In this document: piece after piece, positions 55,334 through 64,000 of the stretch
Position numbering within the stretch: position 1 is the first letter of the stretch
Layout: every line of letters begins with the position of its first letter
Source of the DNA: Methylophilus sp. 14
GTDB taxonomy: Bacteria; Pseudomonadota; Gammaproteobacteria; Burkholderiales; Methylophilaceae
Assembly (NCBI RefSeq): GCF_015354345.1
Contig: NZ_JADKYS010000001.1
Coordinates: 372,001-436,000 of the forward strand
Direction of reading: 5' to 3'
DNA length: 64,000 bases
Notes under the pieces: model-generated
What the model saw: only the letters and a program-made list of their open reading frames with translations
Databases searched by the model: none
Told to the model about the DNA's origin: nothing
Position numbers and translations under genes: made by a program

Positions 55334-56431
55334 ATGCGGTGTTCAATTTCAAGTTTTCTTCTTGGCTATGTCATCTTCGCCTCATGTGGCAGCCATGCGG
55401 ATGAGATGCCGAGTCTGGCGGCAGACAGGTTTAAAATTTCCGGCTATCTTGAAGCCTATTACAGCAAGGATTTTAATCAACCAGCATCACAAACACGACC
55501 AGGCTTCATCTACAGCTATAACAAGGACGATAGCACACAGATCAACCTTGCGCTGATCAAGGCCGCGCTGGATATGGACCGCGTCCGTGCCCGTTTAGGC
55601 ATAGGTTCAGGCACTTATATGCGGGCCAACTATGCGGCAGAAAATGGCTATGTGCGCAATATCTATGAAGCAAATGTAGGCTTTAAACTCCTTGACCGGC
55701 ATGATGTCTGGCTGGATGTCGGTGTCATGCCTTCGCATATCGGTTTTGAAAGCGCCATTGGTGCCGAGAACTGGACGCTGACCAGGAGCATGATGGCGGA
55801 TAATTCACCCTACTTTGAGACCGGGGCCAGGGTGTCCTATACCTCTCCCGATGGCAAATGGTACGTGAGCGGTGTCGCCGTCAATGGCTGGCAGCGTATC
55901 AACCGGCCGGATGGCAATAGCACGCCTTCATTCGGTCACCAGGTGACCTATAAGCCTCACGATAAGCTGACGCTCAACAGCAGCTCCTTCATCGGTAACG
56001 ACAAATCTGACCAGGACCGGCAGATGCGCTATTTCCATAACTTCTACGCCCAACTGGCACTCGATGACAACTGGGCGGTGACGACGGGTTTTGATATAGG
56101 TGCCGAGCAGCGCCTGGATGACAGAGGCCGCTACAATGTCTGGTATACGCCAAATGTGATCGTCAGATATCGTTACTCCGATCGCCTGAGTGTTTCTGCC
56201 AGGGCCGAGTACTACCGTGATAAACAGGGCGTGATCATCAGTACCAGCACGCCTGACGGATTTAATATGCAGGGGTATTCGGTCAATATGGATTACAAGT
56301 TATATCCATCCATTCTGTTGCGCGCAGAGCTTAAACAATTCATCAGCAAAGATCGGTTCTTTGACACGGATGACAATGACCTTTCCCGTCGCAGTCTGCT
56401 GGCAACCACCGCACTGGCTGTTTCCTTCTAG
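55334..56431 (+). CDS. Outer-membrane beta-barrel (porin-like) protein upstream of kdp
   Basis: A 365-residue exported protein with a signal peptide (SHA) and many alternating amphipathic strands; the C-terminus ends in an aromatic (LAVSF), as barrel proteins do. Stretches such as LEAYYSKDF and ENWTLTRSMMADNSPYFETG match the BBP2-type porins. It directly precedes kdpFABC on the same strand and may help potassium or other ions cross the outer membrane; that is inference from context. Confidence 0.75.
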   Translation: MRCSISSFLLGYVIFASCGSHADEMPSLAADRFKISGYLEAYYSKDFNQPASQTRPGFIYSYNKDDSTQINLALIKAALDMDRVRARLGIGSGTYMRANYAAENGYVRNIYEANVGFKLLDRHDVWLDVGVMPSHIGFESAIGAENWTLTRSMMADNSPYFETGARVSYTSPDGKWYVSGVAVNGWQRINRPDGNSTPSFGHQVTYKPHDKLTLNSSSFIGNDKSDQDRQMRYFHNFYAQLALDDNWAVTTGFDIGAEQRLDDRGRYNVWYTPNVIVRYRYSDRLSVSARAEYYRDKQGVIISTSTPDGFNMQGYSVNMDYKLYPSILLRAELKQFISKDRFFDTDDNDLSRRSLLATTALAVSF

Positions 56432-56593
56432 ACAGGTTCCTCAACCTCAACACCTCCCATCCTGGCTGGCGTATTTACAGAATTTTTATACGCCAGCATT
56501 TTTTCATTACAACTTCTTTATTTCCGACCGCGTAATCTTGACCATGGAGTCATAGATTTTTTTGACGTTTTTGAAATTGCAGAGGTACGACAC

Positions 56594-56677
56594 ATGATCT
56601 ACATCATCGGCGGAGTCACAGCAGCGTTCCTGTTCGTGTATCTCATCTACGCCCTTATTAATCCGGAGCGCTTCTAA
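56594..56677 (+). CDS. kdpF: KdpF small subunit
   Basis: A 27-residue single-helix membrane peptide ([20 protein letters not shown], then LINPERF). The length, hydrophobicity and the final NPE-F match KdpF, which stabilises the KdpABC complex. The kdpA start follows immediately, one base after its stop codon. Confidence 0.9.
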   Translation: MIYIIGGVTAAFLFVYLIYALINPERF

Positions 56678-56678
56678 T

Positions 56679-58457
56679 ATGTTTACAGATGGATTCATAC
56701 AAGTGGGTTTGTATATGCTTGTCCTGCTGTTGCTGACCAAGCCGACAGGACAATTGATATACAAAGTAATGGAGACGCGATGCCTGCAGGATCACGCATG
56801 GCTGGGTGCGCCGGAACGATTGATCTATCGCTTGTCTGGTGTGGACCCGAAAAGCGAGATGGGCTGGAAAAGCTATGCAGTGGCACTCTTGCTATTCAAT
56901 GTCATAGGCGTGTTTTTCGTTTTTATGCTGCAACTATGGCAGGCCTGGTTGCCACTCAATCCGGAACAACTGGCCAGCGCGACGTGGGACTCTGCTTTTA
57001 ACACCGCAGTGAGTTTCGTCACCAACACCAACTGGCAGGGATATGGCGGCGAGACCACCATGAGCTATTTTACGCAGATGACAGGCCTGGCTGTGCAGAA
57101 CTTCGTATCCGCAGCCACTGGCATTGCGGTGGTGATTGCCCTGATTCGCGGTTTTGCCCGCAGCAACACTGACCGGATTGGTAATTTCTGGGTTGACCTG
57201 ACCCGCTGTACCTTGTATTTACTGGTGCCGATCTCGCTGGTGCTGGCCACGATCTTCATGCAGCAGGGCGTGATCCAGAACTTCAGTCCTTATGTGGATG
57301 CACGGACTGTGGAATCCACGCAATATGAAGTGGCTGTGGAAGGCAGCGATACCCCTGAACAGGCCACCACACAAACCCAGCACATTGCCATGGGGCCTGT
57401 GGCTTCTCAGGAAGCTATCAAAATGCTGGGGACTAATGGTGGCGGCTTTTTTAACGTGAACTCGGCACATCCGTTTGAAAACCCAACTCCGCTGACCAAC
57501 TTCATCCAGATGCTGGCTATCTTCCTGATCCCGGCTGGCTTGTGTTATGCCTTTGGCATGATGGTGGGTGACCGCAGACAAGGCTGGGCAATCTTTGCTG
57601 CCATGGCCATCCTGTTTGTGGTGATGGCCGGGGTCACCATCCGCTCCGAACTGATTGGCAACCCATTATTGGCCAGCGCTGGAGCGGAAACGGCCTCCAG
57701 CCTGGAGCAGGCAGGGGGCAATATGGAAGGCAAAGAGACACGTTTCGGCGTCGTGACCTCGGCCTTGTTTGCTACCATTACGACCGCTGCATCGTGTGGC
57801 GCAGTGAATGCCATGCATGATTCCTTCACCCCCATCGGCGGCATGATACCGATGTGGTTGATGCAACTGGGTGAAGTCGTGTTCGGCGGGGTCGGCTCAG
57901 GCTTATACACCATGCTGACCTATGCGGTGATTGCTGTGTTTGTGGCCGGGCTGATGATAGGCCGGACCCCGGAATACCAGGGCAAGAAAATTGAAGTGTT
58001 CGAGATGAAAATGTCGGCCCTGATCATCCTGGTCACGCCTTTATTGGTGCTGCTGGGTACAGCGATCTCCCTGATCGTGCAGCCCGGCCTTGCCGGGATC
58101 GCAAACCCTGGCGCACATGGGTTAAGTGAGATTCTGTATGCCTACTCTTCGGCAGCCAACAACAACGGCAGCGCTTTTGCCGGCTTATCTGCCAACACCC
58201 CGTTTTATAACCTGATGCTGGCCACTGCCATGTGGTTCGGGCGTTTTGGCATCATCGTGCCGGTGCTTGCCATCGCGGGCTCGCTCGCCGCCAAGAAACG
58301 TATTGCGCCAGGCCTGGGCACTTTACCCACCCATGGTCCCTTGTTTATCGGTTTGTTGATAGGCGCAGTGATCCTGGTAGGGGCACTGACCTATATTCCG
58401 GCACTGGCATTAGGCCCAGGGATTGAGCATCTGATGCTGTTTTCACAACAACACTGA
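56679..58457 (+). CDS. kdpA: Potassium-transporting ATPase subunit KdpA
   Basis: A 592-residue polytopic potassium-channel-like subunit. The four selectivity-filter regions are recognisable: [45 protein letters not shown] and [10 protein letters not shown]. Slightly longer than E. coli KdpA (557 residues). It carries K+ in the high-affinity KdpFABC pump of the inner membrane. Confidence 0.98.
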   Translation: MFTDGFIQVGLYMLVLLLLTKPTGQLIYKVMETRCLQDHAWLGAPERLIYRLSGVDPKSEMGWKSYAVALLLFNVIGVFFVFMLQLWQAWLPLNPEQLASATWDSAFNTAVSFVTNTNWQGYGGETTMSYFTQMTGLAVQNFVSAATGIAVVIALIRGFARSNTDRIGNFWVDLTRCTLYLLVPISLVLATIFMQQGVIQNFSPYVDARTVESTQYEVAVEGSDTPEQATTQTQHIAMGPVASQEAIKMLGTNGGGFFNVNSAHPFENPTPLTNFIQMLAIFLIPAGLCYAFGMMVGDRRQGWAIFAAMAILFVVMAGVTIRSELIGNPLLASAGAETASSLEQAGGNMEGKETRFGVVTSALFATITTAASCGAVNAMHDSFTPIGGMIPMWLMQLGEVVFGGVGSGLYTMLTYAVIAVFVAGLMIGRTPEYQGKKIEVFEMKMSALIILVTPLLVLLGTAISLIVQPGLAGIANPGAHGLSEILYAYSSAANNNGSAFAGLSANTPFYNLMLATAMWFGRFGIIVPVLAIAGSLAAKKRIAPGLGTLPTHGPLFIGLLIGAVILVGALTYIPALALGPGIEHLMLFSQQH

Positions 58458-58492
58458 TGCGAATTGAAGAAATTGAGAGAGTGAGTAGAGTG

Positions 58493-60562
58493 ATGGCTAC
58501 AAATACTGTTAGCAACTTACCAAAGATGGCGCAACTGAAAACAGCGTTCGCCCAGTCCATCGTCCGTTTGTCGCCACAAGTGCAATGGCGTAACCCGGTG
58601 ATGTTCGTGGTGTACCTGGGCAGTCTGCTGACCACCGGCCTTTTTTTGAATGGCTTGTTTTCAGAATCAGGCGGACAGTCTGGCTTTGTCGGCCTAATCA
58701 GCCTGTGGCTATGGGTCACCGTGATTTTTGCCAATTTCTCCGAAGCCATTGCGGAGGGCAAAAGCAAGGCACAGGCCGCTAGCCTGCGCAGTTCGAAGAA
58801 GAATGTACCCGCTAAGAAACTGGCCAGTGCCAGCAAGTCGGCCAAGGTCAGCCTGGTCGATAGCCTGTCGCTGCGCAAGGACGATATCGTGCTGGTGGAA
58901 GTGGGGGATACGATTCCGGCCGACGGTGAGGTCATTGAGGGGATCGCCTCTGTCAACGAAGCGGCGATCACAGGGGAATCCGCGCCGGTGATCCGTGAAT
59001 CCGGGGGTGACTTCAGTGCGGTGACGGGCGGTACCCAGGTACTCTCTGACTGGATCATCGTGCGCGTCACCGTGAATCCGGGGGAAGCATTCCTGGACCG
59101 GATGATCGCCATGGTAGAAGGCGCCACCCGCCAGAAAACCCCCAATGAAATCGCATTGACCATTCTACTGGTATCCCTGACCATCATCTTCCTGCTGGCG
59201 ACAGTGACCCTGTTACCCATGTCGATTTTCAGCGTACATGCGGCCGGGGCGGGCGAGCCGGTGTCTATCGTGGTGCTGGTGGCGTTACTGGTCTGTCTGA
59301 TCCCGACCACCATTGCCGGCTTGCTATCCGCGATTGGTGTGGCGGGGATGAGCCGCATGTTGCAAGCCAATGTGATTGCCGTGTCTGGCAAGGCCGTTGA
59401 AGCGGCAGGTGATGTGGATGTGCTGTTGCTGGACAAGACCGGCACCATCACTTTGGGTAACCGCCAGGCGTCGGCATTCTTCCCGATTGCAGGTATCAGC
59501 GAAGAGGCGCTGGCTGATGTGGCACAACTGTCATCACTTGCGGATGAAACCCCCGAAGGACGCAGTATTGTGGTGCTGGCAAAGAACAGATTCTCCATCC
59601 GGGAACGCGATATGCAGTCCCTGGGGGCGGTGTTCGTGCCTTTTTCTGCCCATACCAAAATGAGTGGTATCAACCTGGGCAATCGCCAAATCCGCAAAGG
59701 GGCAGCGAGTGCCATTAAACAGCACGTCATTGGCCTGGGTGGGCTCTTTCCTGATGAGCTGGTGAAGATTGTGGATGATATTGCCAGGCGCGGCAGCACG
59801 CCACTGGTGGTCGCAGACGATGAAAAAGTACTCGGTGCGGTAGAACTCAAAGACATCGTCAAAGGGGGGATCAAGGAGCGTTTCGCCGAATTGCGTAACA
59901 TGGGCATCAAGACTGTGATGATCACTGGCGACAACCGTCTGACGGCGGCATCGATTGCCGCCGAGGCTGGCGTAGATGATTTTCTGGCGGAAGCGACCCC
60001 CGAAGCCAAATTGCAGTTGATCCGGGAGCATCAGGCCGAAGGCAAGCTGGTCGCCATGACGGGGGATGGTACCAATGATGCCCCGGCCCTTGCGCAGGCC
60101 GATGTGGCGGTGGCGATGAATACGGGTACCCAGGCGGCAAAAGAGGCCGGTAATATGGTGGATCTGGACTCCAACCCTACCAAGCTGATCGAGATTGTCG
60201 AAATTGGCAAACAGATGCTGATGACGCGCGGCTCACTCACCACGTTCAGTATAGCTAACGATATTGCCAAGTATTTTGCAATCATTCCGGCTGCCTTTGC
60301 CAGCACCTATCCTGCACTGGGTGCCTTGAACATCATGGGGCTGGGCTCGCCCAATTCTGCGATTTTATCTGCGGTTATTTTCAACGCGCTGATTATTGTG
60401 GTGTTGATCCCGTTAGCCTTGAATGGCGTGGCCTACCGTGCCATCGGGGCGGCGGCGCTATTAAGACGCAATATGCTGATTTATGGCTTGGGCGGCATCA
60501 TTGTCCCGTTTATCGGGATCAAGGCAATCGACGTCCTATTGGTTGCCATCGGTATCGTTTAA
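58493..60562 (+). CDS. kdpB: Potassium-transporting ATPase ATP-binding subunit KdpB
   Basis: A P-type ATPase of about 689 residues. The phosphorylation motif [12 protein letters not shown], the TGESAPV actuator motif and [10 protein letters not shown] are intact. It powers KdpA transport. ATG 58493 follows a purine-rich GAGAGAGTGAG; ATG 58457, overlapping the kdpA stop, is the alternative and gives 701 residues. Confidence 0.97.
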   Translation: MATNTVSNLPKMAQLKTAFAQSIVRLSPQVQWRNPVMFVVYLGSLLTTGLFLNGLFSESGGQSGFVGLISLWLWVTVIFANFSEAIAEGKSKAQAASLRSSKKNVPAKKLASASKSAKVSLVDSLSLRKDDIVLVEVGDTIPADGEVIEGIASVNEAAITGESAPVIRESGGDFSAVTGGTQVLSDWIIVRVTVNPGEAFLDRMIAMVEGATRQKTPNEIALTILLVSLTIIFLLATVTLLPMSIFSVHAAGAGEPVSIVVLVALLVCLIPTTIAGLLSAIGVAGMSRMLQANVIAVSGKAVEAAGDVDVLLLDKTGTITLGNRQASAFFPIAGISEEALADVAQLSSLADETPEGRSIVVLAKNRFSIRERDMQSLGAVFVPFSAHTKMSGINLGNRQIRKGAASAIKQHVIGLGGLFPDELVKIVDDIARRGSTPLVVADDEKVLGAVELKDIVKGGIKERFAELRNMGIKTVMITGDNRLTAASIAAEAGVDDFLAEATPEAKLQLIREHQAEGKLVAMTGDGTNDAPALAQADVAVAMNTGTQAAKEAGNMVDLDSNPTKLIEIVEIGKQMLMTRGSLTTFSIANDIAKYFAIIPAAFASTYPALGALNIMGLGSPNSAILSAVIFNALIIVVLIPLALNGVAYRAIGAAALLRRNMLIYGLGGIIVPFIGIKAIDVLLVAIGIV

Positions 60563-60582
60563 TCAGAAGAAAGGTTAATTTC

Positions 60583-61158
60583 ATGAGCAATATAGTACGT
60601 ACATCTTTGGTGATGTTTCTGGGTCTGACGATTGTCACCGGGGTCGCTTACCCCATCGTAGTCACCGGCATCGGCCAAACCCTGTTCCCTGAGCAGGTCA
60701 ATGGTTCGCTGATCAAAAAAGACGGTAAGGTGATGGGTTCAGCATTGATCGGCCAGCATTTCAGTGATGCAAAATACTTCTGGGGCAGACCCTCTGCCAC
60801 CAGCCCTTATCCCAACAATCCGGCGGCTTCATCCGGATCTAACCTGGGGCCACTCAACCCTGCCTTATCAGAAGCCGTGAATGCACGCGTAAAGGCTCAG
60901 CAAACTGCGGCCGACACCAGGAATCCGGTGCCTGTGGATCTGGTGACCACGTCTGGTAGTGGCCTGGATCCCGAGATCAGTCCGGCAGCTGCACTGTATC
61001 AGGTGGACAGAGTGGCAAAGGCCAGACACCTGGACAGTGAAGTGGTCAAAGCGCTGGTGACGAAGCATGTCGTCGGTCGCCAATGGGGCATATTGGGTGA
61101 GCAACGTGTCAATGTGCTTCAGCTTAACCTGGCGCTGGATGAAATGAGCCACACGTAG
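60583..61158 (+). CDS. kdpC: Potassium-transporting ATPase subunit KdpC
   Basis: A 191-residue subunit with one N-terminal membrane helix and a periplasmic domain containing [13 protein letters not shown] and [11 protein letters not shown]. It stabilises the nucleotide interaction of KdpB. AAAGG lies before the ATG. Normal length. Confidence 0.97.
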   Translation: MSNIVRTSLVMFLGLTIVTGVAYPIVVTGIGQTLFPEQVNGSLIKKDGKVMGSALIGQHFSDAKYFWGRPSATSPYPNNPAASSGSNLGPLNPALSEAVNARVKAQQTAADTRNPVPVDLVTTSGSGLDPEISPAAALYQVDRVAKARHLDSEVVKALVTKHVVGRQWGILGEQRVNVLQLNLALDEMSHT

Positions 61159-61203
61159 GAAATGCGCTAGCAATAAAATACGCTACAAGTGGAGGAAAGT
61201 TGC

Positions 61204-61485
61204 ATGTTTCGGTTTTTCCAAAAACACACGCCACAACCGGCAGTGAAAAAGACTCAAACATCCATAGCGCTCTACGCACAAAAAGACAGTGTAGAATTGG
61301 TTAAGAAAGTGGTTTTTTCAATTTGCGGTGAAAACACCCCTATTTTCACCATCGAGCATGGTCAAGTGAATGGGCTGACGCACATGATGTTTGATGTCCC
61401 AACCAGTCTGGCGGATAAAGTCACCGTCCATATTATTTTATCTTTACCGGGTAACCGCCTGCATGGCCTCAATCAACTACATTGA
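61204..61485 (+). CDS. Hypothetical 93-residue protein between kdpC and kdpD
   Basis: A small soluble protein (MFRFFQKHTPQPAV...) of 93 residues; ATG 61204 is preferred because GGAGG lies eight bases before it. No signal peptide, membrane segment or known motif; the chain is mixed alpha/beta (SIALYAQKDSVELVKKVVF). It lies 45 bases after kdpC and 31 before kdpD, in the kdp transcript. No function can be given. Confidence 0.65.
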   Translation: MFRFFQKHTPQPAVKKTQTSIALYAQKDSVELVKKVVFSICGENTPIFTIEHGQVNGLTHMMFDVPTSLADKVTVHIILSLPGNRLHGLNQLH

Positions 61486-61516
61486 GGCCATTGTCCTCCC
61501 ATACCAATGATGATTT

Positions 61517-64000
61517 ATGAATAAGTCCCCGGTACGCCCCAACCCAGACCAGTTGCTGAAGCAGCTGGATCTGGAAAATCAGAAAAGCCTGCGAGGCAAA
61601 CTGAAGATCTTTTTTGGCAGCTCGGCTGGCGTGGGCAAAACCTGCGCCATGCTCAATGCCGCACATACCCTGCACAAAGAACATGTCCATGTGTTGGTTG
61701 GCGTGATTGAGACCCATGGGCGCTCAGAAACCGCTTTGCGCGCACAAGGGCTGCCCAGTTTACCGCTCAAAGAGATTTTATATCGCGGTAAAAAACTCAA
61801 AGAGTTTGATATTGATGAGGCCTTGCGTAGCCATCCCACGGTCATTCTGGTGGATGAACTAGCCCATTCCAACGTCGAGGGCTCAAGACACAAGAAGCGG
61901 TGGCAGGATGTTGAAGAATTGCTTTCTTCGGGCATTGATGTGTATACCACCGTCAATGTGCAACATATCGAGAGTTTGAACGATATTGTTGCCCAGATTA
62001 CCGGTGTCAAAGTGCAGGAGACCATTCCGGATAGTGTGTTCGATCTGGCCGATGAGGTTGTCTTGATTGATTTGCCGCCTGAGGAATTGCTGCAGCGGCT
62101 GGATGAAGGCCGGATTTATATTCCCGAGCAAGCACAAAAGGCAAGCAAGCACTTTTTTCGCAAAGGCAATTTGATCGCCTTGCGTGAGTTGGCGTTAAGG
62201 CGCACTGCTGATCGTGTCGATGCACAAATGCAGGAATATCGCCAGGATCAGGCGATCCAGCATGTCTGGCAAGCGAATGAGCGGATACTGGTGGGCATAG
62301 GGCCTAGCAAAGCATTTGAGAGCTTGATCCGCACGGCGGCCAGACTGGCGCAAAATATGAAAGCCGACTGGCTGGTGGTCTACGTGGAGACACCCGCACT
62401 ACAAAACATCAGCATGGCATCACGCAAGCAAATCACCGAACTCTTGAGATTGGCGCAGTCATTAGGCGCAACGACTGCCAATTTAAGTGGGGATTCGGTC
62501 ACCCATAAACTGGTGGAGTATGCGCAAAGCCATAATGTTTCACGCATTGTCATCGGCAAGCCCACCCGCTCCATCCTCTCCCGGTTTTTCCATCCCAGTG
62601 TCAGTGATGAGCTGGCCAAGGTCGTCAGTGATATTGACGTGCATATTGTGATGCGGGGGCGCGAGAAGGCGGTCAAAGGCAGCAAGGCCAGGCCGGGGTT
62701 GGACATGCGCGCGCATTTCAGTGATGAGAAAAAAAAGGGCTATGTCTGGGCATTGATCATTAGCGCCATCACCTCATTGGTGGCAAGCGTCTTGCTGCCT
62801 TACTTCGAGCTGGCAAATATCATCATGCTGTATCTGCTAGGTGTGATGCTGATTTCTATCCGTTATGGCAGAGGCCCAGGTATTGCTTCTTCATTCCTCA
62901 GCGTGTCTATCTTTGACTTTTTCTTTGTGCCACCCCGCTTTTCGTTCACGGTTGCAGATACACAATACTTACTCACCTTTGCCATTATGCTATCGGTGGC
63001 ATTGGTGATCAGCAATCTGACTTCCAGCCTCAGAAAGCAGGCCATCGTTGCTAATTATCGCGAGAGACGGAGCCTGGCACTTTATGAGGTCGGTAAGGAG
63101 CTGGCCTCCGCGTTGACGACCGGCCATATCGTGGAAGTCAGTACGCATCATGTGGCCAAGATATTTAATTCCAAAGTGGCTATTCTGACGCCTGATGCAA
63201 ATGAGCAATTAGAGGTTGCGCAAACAAACGAATCCAGCAATGCTGCCTTGCAGGAGACGACCCTGCTGGATGTCGATTTGGGGATTGCGCAATGGACCTA
63301 TGATAGACAACAGCAATCCGGACTGGGCACGGACACTTTGCCTTCCAGCAAAATCTTGTACATCCCGCTCAAAGCGCCCATGCGCACCAGAGGCGTGCTT
63401 GCGATCTCCCCAGAAAATAACCACGACATTTATCTGCCTGAACACAGGCAGTTGCTGGATACGTTTGCTTCCCAAATCGGCTTGGCCCTGGAGCGCAAGC
63501 ATTATGTGGAAATTGCCAGGGATGCAGTGATCTCCATGGAGACCGAGCGGCTGAGAAACTCCCTCCTGAGTGCGATCTCTCATGATCTTAGAACGCCGCT
63601 GACAAGCATCATCGCCACCACCGAGCAGTTGAAAGAAACCATCAGTGCCAGAACTCATGCCTTCAAAATGCTCACAGGGCTGCACGATCAGGCAATCAGG
63701 ATGCAAAACCTGGTCCTGAATCTACTTGATATGGCCAGATTGCAATCGGGTACCGTCAAATTAAACAGTGAATGGCATCTTTTGGAAGAGATCGTAGGAT
63801 CGGCGATCAATGGCTTGCAGACGACATTGCAGCAGCATCGTGTGGTTGTCACGCCGATGGAGGATATTCCGTTACTTTATGTAGATGCTATCCTCATCGA
63901 AAGAGTGTTGAGTAATCTGCTGGATAACGCTTGCAAATACAGTGATGCTGGTACCACCATCACCATTTCGGCAAAACAACAGGGCGGCCAGGTGTCAGTC
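61517..64000 (+). CDS. kdpD: Osmosensitive potassium channel sensor kinase KdpD (3' partial)
   Basis: The first 828 codons of KdpD, running off the window. The N-terminal KdpD domain has Walker A GSSAGVGKT (34-42) and the VDELAHSN motif; a universal-stress-type domain follows (about 250-375), then four membrane helices (about 410-510), a GAF-like region and the histidine kinase. The phospho-accepting His is H689 in SAISHDLRTPLTS, and the N-box (NLLDNACKYSD) is reached near the end. It senses K+ limitation and would act with KdpE, outside the window, to control kdpFABC. Confidence 0.97.
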   Translation, partial: MNKSPVRPNPDQLLKQLDLENQKSLRGKLKIFFGSSAGVGKTCAMLNAAHTLHKEHVHVLVGVIETHGRSETALRAQGLPSLPLKEILYRGKKLKEFDIDEALRSHPTVILVDELAHSNVEGSRHKKRWQDVEELLSSGIDVYTTVNVQHIESLNDIVAQITGVKVQETIPDSVFDLADEVVLIDLPPEELLQRLDEGRIYIPEQAQKASKHFFRKGNLIALRELALRRTADRVDAQMQEYRQDQAIQHVWQANERILVGIGPSKAFESLIRTAARLAQNMKADWLVVYVETPALQNISMASRKQITELLRLAQSLGATTANLSGDSVTHKLVEYAQSHNVSRIVIGKPTRSILSRFFHPSVSDELAKVVSDIDVHIVMRGREKAVKGSKARPGLDMRAHFSDEKKKGYVWALIISAITSLVASVLLPYFELANIIMLYLLGVMLISIRYGRGPGIASSFLSVSIFDFFFVPPRFSFTVADTQYLLTFAIMLSVALVISNLTSSLRKQAIVANYRERRSLALYEVGKELASALTTGHIVEVSTHHVAKIFNSKVAILTPDANEQLEVAQTNESSNAALQETTLLDVDLGIAQWTYDRQQQSGLGTDTLPSSKILYIPLKAPMRTRGVLAISPENNHDIYLPEHRQLLDTFASQIGLALERKHYVEIARDAVISMETERLRNSLLSAISHDLRTPLTSIIATTEQLKETISARTHAFKMLTGLHDQAIRMQNLVLNLLDMARLQSGTVKLNSEWHLLEEIVGSAINGLQTTLQQHRVVVTPMEDIPLLYVDAILIERVLSNLLDNACKYSDAGTTITISAKQQGGQVSV

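Overview
The window looks like a chromosomal segment of a Gram-negative betaproteobacterium, probably a Methylophilaceae-type methylotroph. That guess rests on the housekeeping order rhodanese-grxC-secB-gpsA, a groESL operon with a CIRCE operator, PEP-CTERM secreted proteins and several copper-acquisition genes. Species cannot be read from the sequence. No rRNA, tRNA or CRISPR array was seen.

Layout. (1) 1-6.4 kb: two TonB-dependent receptors, a copper-uptake-associated secreted protein and a PepSY membrane protein, probably a copper import locus. (2) 6.4-27.7 kb: core genes. These are a c-di-GMP pair (HD-GYP and PAS/GAF/GGDEF/EAL), a secreted BNR protein, clpB, lipoproteins, a YjbQ protein, a calpain-like protease, envC, gpmI, rhodanese-grxC-secB-gpsA, an SdiA-regulated-type protein, an FKBP isomerase, and groESL behind a CIRCE element. 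(3) 27.8-50.3 kb: a visibly more AT-rich accessory island of about 22 kb with short overlapping operons. (4) 50.4-55.1 kb: a second copper-like locus with a DUF2946 protein, a small HTH regulator, two PEP-CTERM proteins and a close paralogue of the receptor at the window start. (5) 55.3-64.0 kb: an outer-membrane barrel protein followed by kdpFABC, a 94-residue unknown and kdpD, which runs off the window.

The island carries a Tn7-like transposition module (TnsA, DDE transposase TnsB, AAA+ TnsC and two different TniQ/TnsD-type targeting proteins). Around it are several likely defence or mobile modules: an OLD-nuclease/UvrD-helicase pair resembling Gabija with a third HNH-like gene; a BsuBI/PstI-type restriction-modification pair; a four-gene operon (XRE regulator, membrane protein, unknown, SEC-C protein) that I do not recognise as a named system; a TIR-domain protein with an unknown partner; and a large serine recombinase in an overlapping operon with two ParB-like proteins but no ParA. 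Two 19-bp direct repeats with a 21-bp period at 27815-27854, just beyond the groES CIRCE, are the best candidate for one transposon end. I could not find the matching end.

The least explained parts are the recombinase-ParB-ParB operon, the XRE/TM/unknown/SEC-C operon, and the third gene attached to the Gabija-like pair. A separate theme is copper. Both receptor copies carry a CxxxM and a downstream HxM motif like those described for OprC, and several nearby secreted proteins are predicted to start with histidine after signal-peptide cleavage.
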